DNA from: Nocardia lijiangensis NBRC 108240
Lineage (GTDB): Bacteria; Actinomycetota; Actinomycetes; Mycobacteriales; Mycobacteriaceae
Length of the DNA stretch: 64,000 nt
Direction of reading: 5' to 3'
NCBI RefSeq assembly: GCF_001613045.1
Contig: NZ_BDBP01000017.1
Span: forward strand, 1-64,000
The notes under the pieces: model-generated
Told to the model about the DNA's origin: nothing
The model's database searches: none
What the model saw: only the letters and a program-made list of their open reading frames with translations
Shown: positions 38,357-46,476 of the stretch, piece by piece
Numbering within the stretch: position 1 is the stretch's first letter
How the letters are laid out: each line of letters begins with the position of its first letter
Translations under genes and position numbers: made by a program

Positions 38357-38839
38357 ATGGCAGCCGGAGCGAGCCCCGCGCAACATCAAGACCACTCGAC
38401 CGGTCATCCCGAGCTGGACGTACTACCGGAGTGGCCGCAGGAAACGATTGCCGTGCTGGTGACGACAGACCCGGCGCCGCATGCGATTCCGGTCTCCTGG
38501 CCGGTGCGCGCCGGTGATCGACGCATCCTGATCAGCCTGAAGTTCGATCGCGGTTCGCTGGCCCGGCTGCGCGAGCGCCCCGAGGTCGCGCTGCTGATCC
38601 TCGGCGGTGGCAACGTCGCGCTGTGCGCGCGCGGCACCGCCAAGGTGATCGCCGAACAGATGCCCGGCGCGGAGGATTACGCCGCGGTGCAGATCGACGT
38701 CACGGTCATCGATGATCACCGCCAGTCCGCGTTCGAGGTGGACAAGGGCATTCAGCGCGTCGTGCTCGATGCCGCCGAATTGCATGCGTTGCAGGGCCGC
38801 GTGGAGACCCTGCGCGGCTGGTCCGACGACCAGAACTGA
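38357..38839 (+). CDS. Pyridoxamine 5'-phosphate oxidase-like (PPOX) protein
   Basis: A 160-residue split-barrel flavin/F420-binding-fold protein. The core strands are ETIAVLVTTDPAPHAIPVSW, RRILISLKFDRGSLARLRER, PEVALLILGGGNVALCARGT and VIAEQMPGAEDYAAVQIDV. It aligns with small PPOX proteins of unknown substrate in actinobacteria. ATG 38357 has GAGGTGA upstream. It precedes the TerD gene by 50 bp and may be co-transcribed with it. The cofactor (FMN, F420 or haem) cannot be told from sequence. Confidence 0.75.
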   Translation: MAAGASPAQHQDHSTGHPELDVLPEWPQETIAVLVTTDPAPHAIPVSWPVRAGDRRILISLKFDRGSLARLRERPEVALLILGGGNVALCARGTAKVIAEQMPGAEDYAAVQIDVTVIDDHRQSAFEVDKGIQRVVLDAAELHALQGRVETLRGWSDDQN

Positions 38840-38889
38840 ACCGGTACAACGAGAAAGGCGGCGCCCGAGCGCCGTACGGGGAAGGGATT

Positions 38890-39465
38890 ATGAGCGTCAC
38901 ACTCGCCAAGGGCGGAAACGTTTCGCTGTCCAAGCAAGCGCCGAACCTGACCAAGGTCGCGGTGGGACTCGGCTGGGACGTGCGCACCACCACCGGTGCG
39001 GATTACGACCTGGACGCGAGCGCACTGGCCACCGGCCCGAACCTGAAGGTGCTCTCCGACCAGCACTTCGTGTTCTACAACAATCTGCGTTCGCCGGAAG
39101 GCACCATCGAGCACACCGGTGACAACCTGACCGGTGAGGGCGAGGGTGACGACGAGGTGATCAACGTCGATCTCGCGGCGACGCCGCCGGCGATCACCAA
39201 CATCTTCTTCCCGGTGTCCATCCACGACGCCGACGCCCGCGGGCAGTCGTTCGGTCAGATCCGCAACGCCTTCATCCGCGTCGTCGACGCCGCCACCGGC
39301 GCCGAACTGGCCCGCTACGACCTCACCGAGGACGCCTCCACCGAAACCGCCATGGTGTTCGGCGAGCTGTACCGGCACAGCGGCGAGTGGAAGTTTCGTG
39401 CCATCGGCCAGGGCTACGCCTCCGGTCTCGCGGGGATCGCCCGCGACTACGGCGTCAACCTCTGA
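38890..39465 (+). CDS. terD: TerD family calcium-binding stress protein
   Basis: A 191-residue TerD-domain protein. It begins MSVTLAKGGNVSLSKQAPNL and shows GLGWDVRTTTGADYDLDASA, FVFYNNLRSPEGTIEHTGDN, EGDDEVINVDL, IHDADARGQSFGQIRNAFIR and YDLTEDASTETAMVFGELYR. These acidic loops (DYDLDAS, GDN, GEGDDE) are the calcium sites of TerD/TerE proteins associated with tellurite and general stress tolerance. It is a single copy here with no other ter genes. It converges on the MATE gene, with a hairpin between. Confidence 0.95.
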   Translation: MSVTLAKGGNVSLSKQAPNLTKVAVGLGWDVRTTTGADYDLDASALATGPNLKVLSDQHFVFYNNLRSPEGTIEHTGDNLTGEGEGDDEVINVDLAATPPAITNIFFPVSIHDADARGQSFGQIRNAFIRVVDAATGAELARYDLTEDASTETAMVFGELYRHSGEWKFRAIGQGYASGLAGIARDYGVNL

Positions 39466-39494
39466 CGCCGGTCGAATCCGAAGCCGAGCGGTCG

Positions 39495-39516
39495 GCCCCG
39501 GCGAATCAGCCGGGGC
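39495..39516. terminator. Bidirectional hairpin between terD and the MATE gene
   Basis: GCCCCGGC-GAATCA-GCCGGGGC gives a perfect 8-bp stem in the 40-bp gap between the convergent terD and MATE genes. It overlaps the MATE stop codon at 39506. Confidence 0.65.
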
Positions 39517-40909
39517 TCGACAGCGTCTCCGGCAGGCGCTGCGGGTACGCGTGCGCCATGCCGTCGAGCAAACTGAAGTACCGCCGCACCATGAGGACGG
39601 CCGTGGTGGCCAACCCCGCGGTCAGTCCCCACCAGACGCCCGCAGCGCCGAGCCGGAGCGGGAAGGCGAGCAGCAGCGCGGTGGGCAGGCCGACCAGCCA
39701 GTAGCCGATCAGGGACAGCCGGAAGCCCGCGTTGGTCTCCTTCAGCCCGCGTAGCAGTCCGGTGCCGATGTTCTGCGCGGCGTCGAAGAACTGCAGCACG
39801 ATGCCGATCAGCAGCAGGGTGCGCGCGATCTCGATGGTCGCGGTGTCGCCGGGCTCCAGGAAGGGCCGCAGCACCGCATCCGGCGCGAGCACGTACACCG
39901 CGCCGGTGATCGCGGCGACGATCCCGGCGTAGCGCAGCGCCAGCCAGGCAAGCGCCTTGGCGTGCAGGTATTCGTCGCGCGCGGTCGCGTGACTGACCAG
40001 GATCGACGCGCCGTGCGACAGCCCGATCGCCACCTGGAACACGATGTAGATGATCTGGTAGACGACATTGTGAGCGGCCAGCGCGGCGGGACCGATGCTG
40101 CCCATCACGAGCGCGAGCACCGAGAACATGCCCGCCTCCGACCCATAGGTGAGCGCGATCGGGGTGCCGAGTTTCAGTTCCGAGACGACGGTCGAACGGT
40201 GCACAGGCCACGGCCGGATCGACAGGGTGGGGCCGAGTCGCGGATCGTGGCGCACCATCGCCCAGAACACCCCGAAGGTGATCAGGAAGACCAGGGAGGT
40301 GGCCACGCCGATGCCGGTGAGGCCGAGCGCGGGCAGCCCGGCCCAGCCGTGGATCAAGGCAAGGGCCAGTGCCAGATTCAGCGCGACCGAGCCGAGCGTC
40401 ACCAGCAGCATGGCCTGCGGACGCTGCATGCCGACGGTGTACTGCCGCAGCACTTGGAACCAGAGGCAAGGCAGCAGTCCAGGGGCGAGCGCGAGCATGA
40501 GCGGGCGCGCGTCGGCGAGTACTCCGGCGTCCTGCCCGAGCCACTGCAACGACCAGCCGAGTCCGATGAGCACCGCGCCGCCGAGCAGACCGGCGATCGT
40601 CGCGATGAGGAAACTCGACCGCACCACCTCGCGCACCTCGCGGTCGGCGCAATCACCGCGCTTGTCCGCGGCGCTGACCGCCGAGGCGATCTGGTTGCCG
40701 GTGCCGGTGATCAGCCCAACGCACATGGTGCGAATCTGGTTGAACAACACGATCGCCAGGCCGCCCGCCGCGACCTGGCGAACCCCGAGCGTGCCCATCA
40801 GCGCGATATTGGTCGTGGACACCGCGATCTGAGCCAGCTGGGTCAGCGCGATCGGCGTCGCCAGCGCGGCGAGCCGACGTCCGTCGGCGCGGAACTCACC
40901 CAGGTTCAC
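39506..40909 (-). CDS. MATE family efflux transporter
   Basis: A 467-residue inner-membrane exporter with about twelve hydrophobic segments in two related halves. Typical MATE text includes LATPIALTQLAQIAVSTTNI, GGLAIVLFNQIRTMCVG, APGLLPCLWFQVLRQYTVGM, GTPIALTYGSEAGMFSVLAL and AHNVVYQIIYIVFQVAIGLS. GTG 40909 overlaps the stop of the SbnA-like gene (GTGA), so it belongs to the same operon as the metallophore-type enzymes. I infer that it exports the product of those enzymes. It is the last gene of the iron-box-controlled leftward unit. Confidence 0.9.
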   Translation of the reverse strand: MNLGEFRADGRRLAALATPIALTQLAQIAVSTTNIALMGTLGVRQVAAGGLAIVLFNQIRTMCVGLITGTGNQIASAVSAADKRGDCADREVREVVRSSFLIATIAGLLGGAVLIGLGWSLQWLGQDAGVLADARPLMLALAPGLLPCLWFQVLRQYTVGMQRPQAMLLVTLGSVALNLALALALIHGWAGLPALGLTGIGVATSLVFLITFGVFWAMVRHDPRLGPTLSIRPWPVHRSTVVSELKLGTPIALTYGSEAGMFSVLALVMGSIGPAALAAHNVVYQIIYIVFQVAIGLSHGASILVSHATARDEYLHAKALAWLALRYAGIVAAITGAVYVLAPDAVLRPFLEPGDTATIEIARTLLLIGIVLQFFDAAQNIGTGLLRGLKETNAGFRLSLIGYWLVGLPTALLLAFPLRLGAAGVWWGLTAGLATTAVLMVRRYFSLLDGMAHAYPQRLPETLSSPG

Positions 40910-41937
40910 CGCGCCTCCACCAGCTGCTTTCGGCGTGCGGGCGAGTAGCGATCCAGCAGACCGAGCACCTCGCGCTCGGTGTCGCCGTCGAGCAGATCGC
41001 GGTCGCTCATCCAGTCGTCGTCGAAGACGGTGTCCAGGTACTTCTCGCCGCCGTCGCAGACGATGGTGACCACCGTCGAGCCCGCGGGGAACTCCTCGAG
41101 CCGGGTCAGCCCCGCGTACACCGAGCCGCCCGCCGAGCCGCCGAGCATCAGGCCGAGCTTCGCCGCGACGGCGCGGGCGGTGGCGAAGGCCGCCACGTCG
41201 GACACCTTCACGCCCTCGTCGAGCAGCGAGTAGTCGACGGCGGTGCCGATGGTGGCGCCCGGCGGCGTGCCGGTGCCGGATTGCCAGTACGGCCCGCCGG
41301 GACCGCCGAAGGCGATCGAGCCGACCGGCTCCACACCGATCACGTGCGGCGGGCAGCCCAGCTGGCGCAGCCGGGTCGCGGTGCCGAACAGCGAACCGCC
41401 GGTGCCCACCGCCGATAGCAGAATGTCGACCCGGTCGACGTCCTCCAGCAACTCATCGGCCACCGCGTAGTAGCCGACCGCGTTGGCGTCGTTGTTGTGC
41501 TGTTCGGTGAAGTAGGCGTCGGCCTGCGCCGCGGCCATCGACTCGGCGAGGTCTTCCCGCGCCGACGTGGCAAGGTTGTCGTCGCCCTCGTCGGCGACGA
41601 ACACCAACTCCGCACCCATCGCTCGCATCGCGCGCAGCTTGTCCTTACATGCGTGGTGGTCGACCACGGCGGTGAAGCGGTACCCACGTTCGGCAGCAAC
41701 CACCGCGAGGCCGAGCCCGGTGTTCCCGGACGTGGACTCGATGATATGCCCGCCACTCGACAGCAAACCGCGTCTCTCGGCGTCGAGCACCATCTCGCGC
41801 GCCATCCGGATCTTGGCGGCGCCCGTCGGATTGAACTGTTCGAGCTTCAGCAGCAGCCGGGTGCCGGTCGCGGTGGTGGCTAGTTCGAACAGCGGGGTGC
41901 GACCGATCAGGTCCGTCACGCGGGTGACGACAGGCAT
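40906..41937 (-). CDS. SbnA-like PLP-dependent synthase (cysteine synthase fold)
   Basis: A 343-residue enzyme of the cysteine synthase/SbnA family. It begins VVTRVTDLIGRTPLFELA. The PLP lysine is Lys42 in FNPTGAAKIRMA, the carboxylate-binding loop is ESTSGNTGLGL (67-77) and the phosphate loop is VGTGGSLFG near 176. SbnA proteins join O-phosphoserine with an amino acid to make N-(2-amino-2-carboxyethyl)-amino acids; SbnA and a SbnB-like dehydrogenase together give 2,3-diaminopropionate or opine-like products. The presence of a SbnB-like and a SbnH-like gene next door argues against a plain cysteine synthase. ATG with AGGAG upstream. The amine substrate is unknown. Confidence 0.82.
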   Translation of the reverse strand: MPVVTRVTDLIGRTPLFELATTATGTRLLLKLEQFNPTGAAKIRMAREMVLDAERRGLLSSGGHIIESTSGNTGLGLAVVAAERGYRFTAVVDHHACKDKLRAMRAMGAELVFVADEGDDNLATSAREDLAESMAAAQADAYFTEQHNNDANAVGYYAVADELLEDVDRVDILLSAVGTGGSLFGTATRLRQLGCPPHVIGVEPVGSIAFGGPGGPYWQSGTGTPPGATIGTAVDYSLLDEGVKVSDVAAFATARAVAAKLGLMLGGSAGGSVYAGLTRLEEFPAGSTVVTIVCDGGEKYLDTVFDDDWMSDRDLLDGDTEREVLGLLDRYSPARRKQLVEAR

Positions 41938-42040
41938 GCAAGTCTCCTATCCATGGGCGACCCGGCTCGGGGGTTCGCCTGCCCCGCGCTGCGCGGTTGC
42001 GGCAAGCGGGGCGATGCTGAGTTGTGGTCCTCGTGGTTGA

Positions 42041-44041
42041 TTACCCGGCGTCGAGCGTCCAGCGCAGCCGATCGCCCTGGCCGCCGGAGAGCACGACCTT
42101 CGGCGGGATCGGCAGTTCGTGAAAGGCCGACTCGTTCGAATCCATCTGGTATCCGGCGGTGTTCGGATAGACGAGCAGATCACCCACCTCGGCACGCCGG
42201 GGCAGCGGGACGCGCCGCCAGCCGATCATGTCGGATTCCAGACAGCTGGCCGCGCCGACGCTGGTCGGCGTCGGTTCTCCTGGGAGTCGGGGCCACAGCA
42301 CCGGGTCGGGCAGGTACTCGCTGTCGAACCACTGCTCGGACATGCTGAGGCTCGTGCCGTCGACGGTGAGCAGCTGGTACGGCTGTCCGTCCGCGTGCCG
42401 GGTCTTGCTGCCCTGCACGCGGAAGACGGTGCTGCCCGCGCGGTCGAGCAGTGCGCGGCCCGGCTCGACCGCTAGGCGAATGTCGTTGTCGCGCAGGCGC
42501 CTGCCCAGTTCGCCGTGGGCCAGGATCTCCGACAGCATGGCCGGTCCCGGCACCGGGAAGTGGTACGGGTAGTAGGAGCCGAACGCTTTCCCGGCGTGGA
42601 ACCAGGAGCGGTCGACGCCCTCGGTGAACTCGCGCCATGCGCGTTCGGGCACGTAGTCGACGCCGAATCCGCCGCCGATGGAGATGGTGCCGACCGGGTG
42701 CCCGAGTTCGCGCGCCGCCGCGCAGCGGGCGATCAGGCCGGCGGCCTGCTCGGCGCGGGCGACCGCATCGTAGCCGGAGAGGTGAAAGCTGAAGCCCTCC
42801 AGCTGAATCGGCTCCAGGCCGCGCGGTCCGCCCGCGGCGATCACCGACTGCGCCCGGTCCAGCTCGTCGCCGGTCATCCCGAATCGGCTGGCCGAGCCCG
42901 CGGGCAGCACCCGAAGCAACACCCTGGCGGGGGTCGCCGCGGAGGCGATCGTTCCGAGGCGGTGGAGCTCGCCGAGGCTGTCCACCGCGATCAGCGCACC
43001 GTGGCGCACGGCCAGCCACAGCAGATCGTCGGACTTCGCCGGGCCGGTGACCATCAATTCGCCGCCGCGCACACCGGCGGCCAGCGCGGCCGTCAGCTCG
43101 CCGACGCTGGAGACGTCGATCCCCGCGCCGTTCTCCGCGCAGGCCCGCGCCACGCACGCCGCTTTGTTCGCCTTCTTGCCGTAGTACACAACCCCGTCGA
43201 CCCCCGCCCGCGCGAACGCGTCGTGGAATCCGCGGATGTTGTCCGCCACCCGCGCGGGATACATCAGGTGGAAAGGGCCGCCGATCGCGAAAGCGATATC
43301 GGCGAGCAGATGCGGGTCGGCCAGGACCCGCTGCTCCCACTCGTCGGTGTGCGCGGGCATGGCGGGGGCGGTAATCCCAGAGGTCCGGTCCGCTGGGTCA
43401 TCGGCGATTTCTTCGATGAGCAGTTCGGCGACTTCCTCCACGAGCATCTCGAGGAGGACGTCGTCGGAATCGATGTCGTCCCAGCCGGATTCGGGGTGCA
43501 CAGCTACGCCGTTCTGGGTTGCCAGGTACCCATCGGTGGCGCGCGGCTCCGAGGCGACGTACTGCGGAACAGCGTGGCCGGCTTCGGGTTCCACCGGCTC
43601 GATGTCCTCGGGGAGGTCCATCCACGGGCCGCCCGCCGTCGATTCGACCGCATGGGAAGTAGCCTGCGCCCCAGCATCTTCTGGCAACGACGTACTGGTG
43701 TCGAGCGGCGGTGCGGCAGGAGTCGATGGCGTCGTGCCGGAATCGAGTGGCGTCGTCGCGAGCGTTGTCGGTTCGGCGTCGAGCAACGGCAAGCCGGCAT
43801 CGCATGGCGACATATCGGGCTCGTGCGTCGCCGCGCCGGTGCCGAAAGGTGACGTCCCGGACCTGCTCGGCGACGAGGCGGCGGTGCAGCTCCGGGCGGG
43901 ATCGGACGCGGGACGTTCACGCTCGGCTCGGGCCGCCTGTGCGCCGGCTCTCGTCTTCCGGGGCGCGGCGACGTCGAACAGGACCATGGCGTCCGGGTCG
44001 GCGAGCTCGGGTCCCGGATCGACTGCGGCGTCTAATCCCAC
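42041..44041 (-). CDS. Type III (alanine-racemase-fold) PLP decarboxylase, SbnH-like, with a long extra N-terminus
   Basis: A 666-residue protein. Residues 228-666 form a complete fold-type III decarboxylase: PLP lysine in VYYGKKANKAACV near 289, GIDVSSVGELTAAL, SRFGMTGDELDRA, GFSFHLSG, the SIGGGFGVDY glycine loop, AVEPGRALLDRAG, and the active-site cysteine motif CLESDMIGWRR near 606. Relatives include diaminopimelate decarboxylase and SbnH, which decarboxylates a diaminopropionate-containing siderophore intermediate. Residues 1-227 are low-complexity (Pro/Ser/Thr/Ala, then acidic EEVAELLIEEIADD) with no recognised domain. They are truly translated on the evidence that GTG 44041 has a perfect GGAGGTG site 5 nt upstream. 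The start overlaps the SbnB-like stop by 10 bp. Confidence 0.82.
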   Translation of the reverse strand: MGLDAAVDPGPELADPDAMVLFDVAAPRKTRAGAQAARAERERPASDPARSCTAASSPSRSGTSPFGTGAATHEPDMSPCDAGLPLLDAEPTTLATTPLDSGTTPSTPAAPPLDTSTSLPEDAGAQATSHAVESTAGGPWMDLPEDIEPVEPEAGHAVPQYVASEPRATDGYLATQNGVAVHPESGWDDIDSDDVLLEMLVEEVAELLIEEIADDPADRTSGITAPAMPAHTDEWEQRVLADPHLLADIAFAIGGPFHLMYPARVADNIRGFHDAFARAGVDGVVYYGKKANKAACVARACAENGAGIDVSSVGELTAALAAGVRGGELMVTGPAKSDDLLWLAVRHGALIAVDSLGELHRLGTIASAATPARVLLRVLPAGSASRFGMTGDELDRAQSVIAAGGPRGLEPIQLEGFSFHLSGYDAVARAEQAAGLIARCAAARELGHPVGTISIGGGFGVDYVPERAWREFTEGVDRSWFHAGKAFGSYYPYHFPVPGPAMLSEILAHGELGRRLRDNDIRLAVEPGRALLDRAGSTVFRVQGSKTRHADGQPYQLLTVDGTSLSMSEQWFDSEYLPDPVLWPRLPGEPTPTSVGAASCLESDMIGWRRVPLPRRAEVGDLLVYPNTAGYQMDSNESAFHELPIPPKVVLSGGQGDRLRWTLDAG

Positions 44042-45042
44042 AAGGGCACCTCCGTGCCGCGGCCCTCGGCGATGGCGCGTTCGGCGAGCGCGTGCGCGAC
44101 GGCGACGTCGGTGAGTACCAGGCCGCTGTTGTAGACGAAGATCTTCTCCTCGTCCGAGCGCCGCGCCACGGCCCTGCGGTTGAGGATCTGCGGCAATTCC
44201 GCGTCGACCGAGCGCAGCGTGCCGTCCGGGCCGACCATGTCGGTGCCGGTGAGCTGCATCTGTTCGGCACTGGTCGCCACCACCCGGTCGGCTTCCACCA
44301 GCGCCGACGGCGCGAGGCCGTAACCGACCAGCACGGCGGTCGAGCCGGGCGCGAGATCCTCTGCTTCCAAGGCCACTTCGGTTCCAGGGCCTGCGGTCGC
44401 CAGCACCACGTCGGCGTGGGCCGCGGCGGCGCGCGGGTCGGCGACGGTTTCCAGCAGCACCTCCGGATTGTGCTCGGCCAGCTGCCGGTGCACCGCGGCC
44501 AGCCCTTCCGGGTGGGTGCCGTACACCATCAGCTTGCGCAGCTGCGGATTCGCGGCGAGCAAGTGCGGCAGCGCGTTACGACCCTGGGTGCCGGTGCCGA
44601 TCAGCAGCACGCTCTCCGCGCCGCGGCGCATCGTCTCGCGCACCAGCAGCGCGGACACGGCCGGTGTGCGCAGCGCGCCGACCCGTGCACAGTCCATCAT
44701 GGCGATGGGCGCGCCCGTGGTGTCGTCGTAGAGCGTGATGGTCGTGTAGTAGCGCTTGGTGCTGCGATCGTGCCCGGGATCGAACTTGTACGAGGTCTTC
44801 ATGGCGACGACGCGACGCCTGCCGTCGCGGCCGAGCATGGCGTAGGCCACCGACCAGCCGTCCGGATTGGCGACGCTCAGTTTGCGCGGATTGTCCGAAT
44901 CTCCCGCCGCGAAAGCCAGATACGCGTCTTCGACCGCACGCACCACGTCGCCCGGCGTGATGGGGACGTCGGCGAGGTCGCTACGGCTCAGCACGCGCAG
45001 CGGCGTGCTTCGATCACGAGTGTTCAACGGTTCCTCGATCAT
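44032..45042 (-). CDS. Ornithine cyclodeaminase/SbnB-like NAD(P)-dependent dehydrogenase
   Basis: A 336-residue mu-crystallin/ornithine cyclodeaminase-family protein. It shows VVAMKTSYKFDPG with the family lysine (Lys82), IAMMDCARVGALRTPAVSAL, the NAD loop LLIGTGTQGRN (GxGxxG at 149-154) and GRGTEVPL near the end. SbnB, of the same length (336), oxidises the SbnA product in 2,3-diaminopropionate formation. Next to an SbnA-like gene that role, or a related opine-type reduction, is likely. ATG 45042 fits the family start; ATG 45120 (with GAGG upstream) would add 26 residues and overlap the upstream gene more. It overlaps the hydroxylase gene by 29 bp. Confidence 0.78.
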   Translation of the reverse strand: MIEEPLNTRDRSTPLRVLSRSDLADVPITPGDVVRAVEDAYLAFAAGDSDNPRKLSVANPDGWSVAYAMLGRDGRRRVVAMKTSYKFDPGHDRSTKRYYTTITLYDDTTGAPIAMMDCARVGALRTPAVSALLVRETMRRGAESVLLIGTGTQGRNALPHLLAANPQLRKLMVYGTHPEGLAAVHRQLAEHNPEVLLETVADPRAAAAHADVVLATAGPGTEVALEAEDLAPGSTAVLVGYGLAPSALVEADRVVATSAEQMQLTGTDMVGPDGTLRSVDAELPQILNRRAVARRSDEEKIFVYNSGLVLTDVAVAHALAERAIAEGRGTEVPLWD

Positions 45043-46168
45043 CTGGTGTTGTGTCCCGCTCTGTATCCGCTCGGCCAGTTCCCACTCGGAACGGGGCGAC
45101 TGTTCGCTGCCCGTAACCATTCTCATCGGCCTCGGCGGTTCGGCGCCGACGTTCGGGCAGGCGGATGTTGACCCGCTTGAGCCAGCGGTCGGTGCCGTCG
45201 TAACGCGCGGTGAACGGTACCCGACCGTGAACGGCCACGTCATTGTCCACCAGCAACAACTCGCCGGGCGCCAGGGCGGCGGTGTGGCACACCCGCTCCA
45301 ATTCCTCGGTGAGCCGTGCGTAGGCGCTCCGAAATTCGGCGTCGGCGTCATCGAGCGGGGTGTAGGCGGGGTCGTAGCGCAGCGTCGGACTCGTTGTGCC
45401 GGAGTGTGATTCGGCCGCATCCCAGATCGTCGGCAGCGGCGGCGGGGTGAAGCGCTCGTGGCCGTCGCCGTAGGAGACGTCGGGCAGGATCGGCAGCGTC
45501 GGCGTGCTCAGCAGCCGGTACTCGTCCTCGGTCAGCTCGACCTGCCGGACCGAGGACACCGTGGTGCCCACCAGATCCGGATTGCGCAGGCAGGCCAGCA
45601 TCAGCAGGTTCGCGCGGTCCGGGTGGAAGGCGTCTTCGGTGTGCGGGGTGAGCAGTGTCTTGCTGCTGGCTCCCGATTGCTCGTCCTCGTGGCCGGGTGT
45701 CGGCACGATGTTGTTGACCAAACGTCCATCCTGTTGGCCGGACCAGCCGAACGGTTCGCCCGCGCAACGCGCCAGCAGCATCATGACGATGTCGAGCTGA
45801 AAGGAGTTGCCGCGCTGCGGATCACCGCTCCACCGGGCGGCATCGCGCCAGCTCGGAGGCGTCGGCCCGAACTCCTCGTCGGTCAACGGCAGCCTGCTCA
45901 CGATGGTCGCGCCCGTGGGCCCCGCGGGCGGGCGCATGGCCAGTCGCACCGATTTGGGGAGTTCGCGGGCGCGTGTCTCGATCAACGCGATGAGCGCCGG
46001 GTCGGTCAGCCTGAGTGCCACGGCAGCGGCGCCGCGGGGGCTGCGATGTACCGTGGTACAAATCTCACGCGCGAGCTCACGCACCGCGCGCCCGGCGTTC
46101 GGGGGCAGCTCGCGTCGTTCGATGTCCTGCGGGTGAAGCGTCTTACGTTCGGAGAGAACGCTTTTCAC
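45014..46168 (-). CDS. Fe(II)/2-oxoglutarate-dependent amino-acid hydroxylase (clavaminate synthase/AsnO/VioC type)
   Basis: A 384-residue TauD/CAS-like oxygenase. The iron triad uses HxE rather than HxD: His176 and Glu178 in TPHTEDAFHPDRANLL, with the distal His314 in LLLVDNDVAVHGR. The 2-oxoglutarate arginine is in RWLKRVNIRL (near 332). The HxE variant and the segment EDAFHPDRANLLMLACLRNP are characteristic of beta-hydroxylases of free Arg/Asn (VioC, AsnO) and of clavaminate synthase. It is the first gene of the leftward unit, just behind an iron box. GTG 46168 has AAGGGA 7 nt upstream. The substrate (arginine is my first guess) is not provable from sequence. Confidence 0.82.
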   Translation of the reverse strand: MKSVLSERKTLHPQDIERRELPPNAGRAVRELAREICTTVHRSPRGAAAVALRLTDPALIALIETRARELPKSVRLAMRPPAGPTGATIVSRLPLTDEEFGPTPPSWRDAARWSGDPQRGNSFQLDIVMMLLARCAGEPFGWSGQQDGRLVNNIVPTPGHEDEQSGASSKTLLTPHTEDAFHPDRANLLMLACLRNPDLVGTTVSSVRQVELTEDEYRLLSTPTLPILPDVSYGDGHERFTPPPLPTIWDAAESHSGTTSPTLRYDPAYTPLDDADAEFRSAYARLTEELERVCHTAALAPGELLLVDNDVAVHGRVPFTARYDGTDRWLKRVNIRLPERRRRTAEADENGYGQRTVAPFRVGTGRADTERDTTPDDRGTVEHS

Positions 46169-46246
46169 CGGGGGTTCCCTTCTTCGCATCGGGTCGAAAA
46201 GCGGGTGGGGACGATTCGATCTGCGAAGCTAGTGCCTCAGGCGCGG

Positions 46247-46265
46247 TTAAGCAAGGCTTACCTAA
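46247..46265 (-). promoter_or_regulatory. Iron box of the leftward metallophore-type operon
   Basis: TTAAGCAAGGCTTACCTAA matches 15 of 19 positions of the DtxR/IdeR consensus TTAGGTTAGGCTAACCTAA. It lies 79 bp upstream of the hydroxylase start in the 308-bp divergent region. Confidence 0.75.
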
Positions 46266-46403
46266 GCGAGTCGCGAAAAAGAGACGCGTGCATCAAAGAG
46301 ATTAGGTCTCGTCCGGACCGGGCGGTGTGTATTCGTCGGCAACAACTCCCCGCGGGTGGCGGCGATTCGTTCCTCGCGGGATTCGCACTGGTAGACGGCC
46401 TAT

Positions 46404-46422
46404 TTAGGCTAGCCTGTCCTAG
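46404..46422 (+). promoter_or_regulatory. Iron box of the rightward ABC importer operon
   Basis: TTAGGCTAGCCTGTCCTAG matches about 15 of 19 iron-box positions. It lies 54 bp upstream of the binding-protein start. A shifted half-site (CCTAGCC) follows directly, which could accommodate a second dimer. Confidence 0.78.
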
Positions 46423-46476
46423 CCTTGTAGTGTCGGGTCTCGGGCCCGCAGCGAACGATGAGGGAAGGCAGTACCG

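Noticed and set aside
39506..46168. Staphyloferrin B biosynthesis cluster
   Set aside because: SbnA-, SbnB- and SbnH-like genes are present, but the NIS synthetases SbnC/E/F and the citrate synthase SbnG are absent, so the product cannot be staphyloferrin B.
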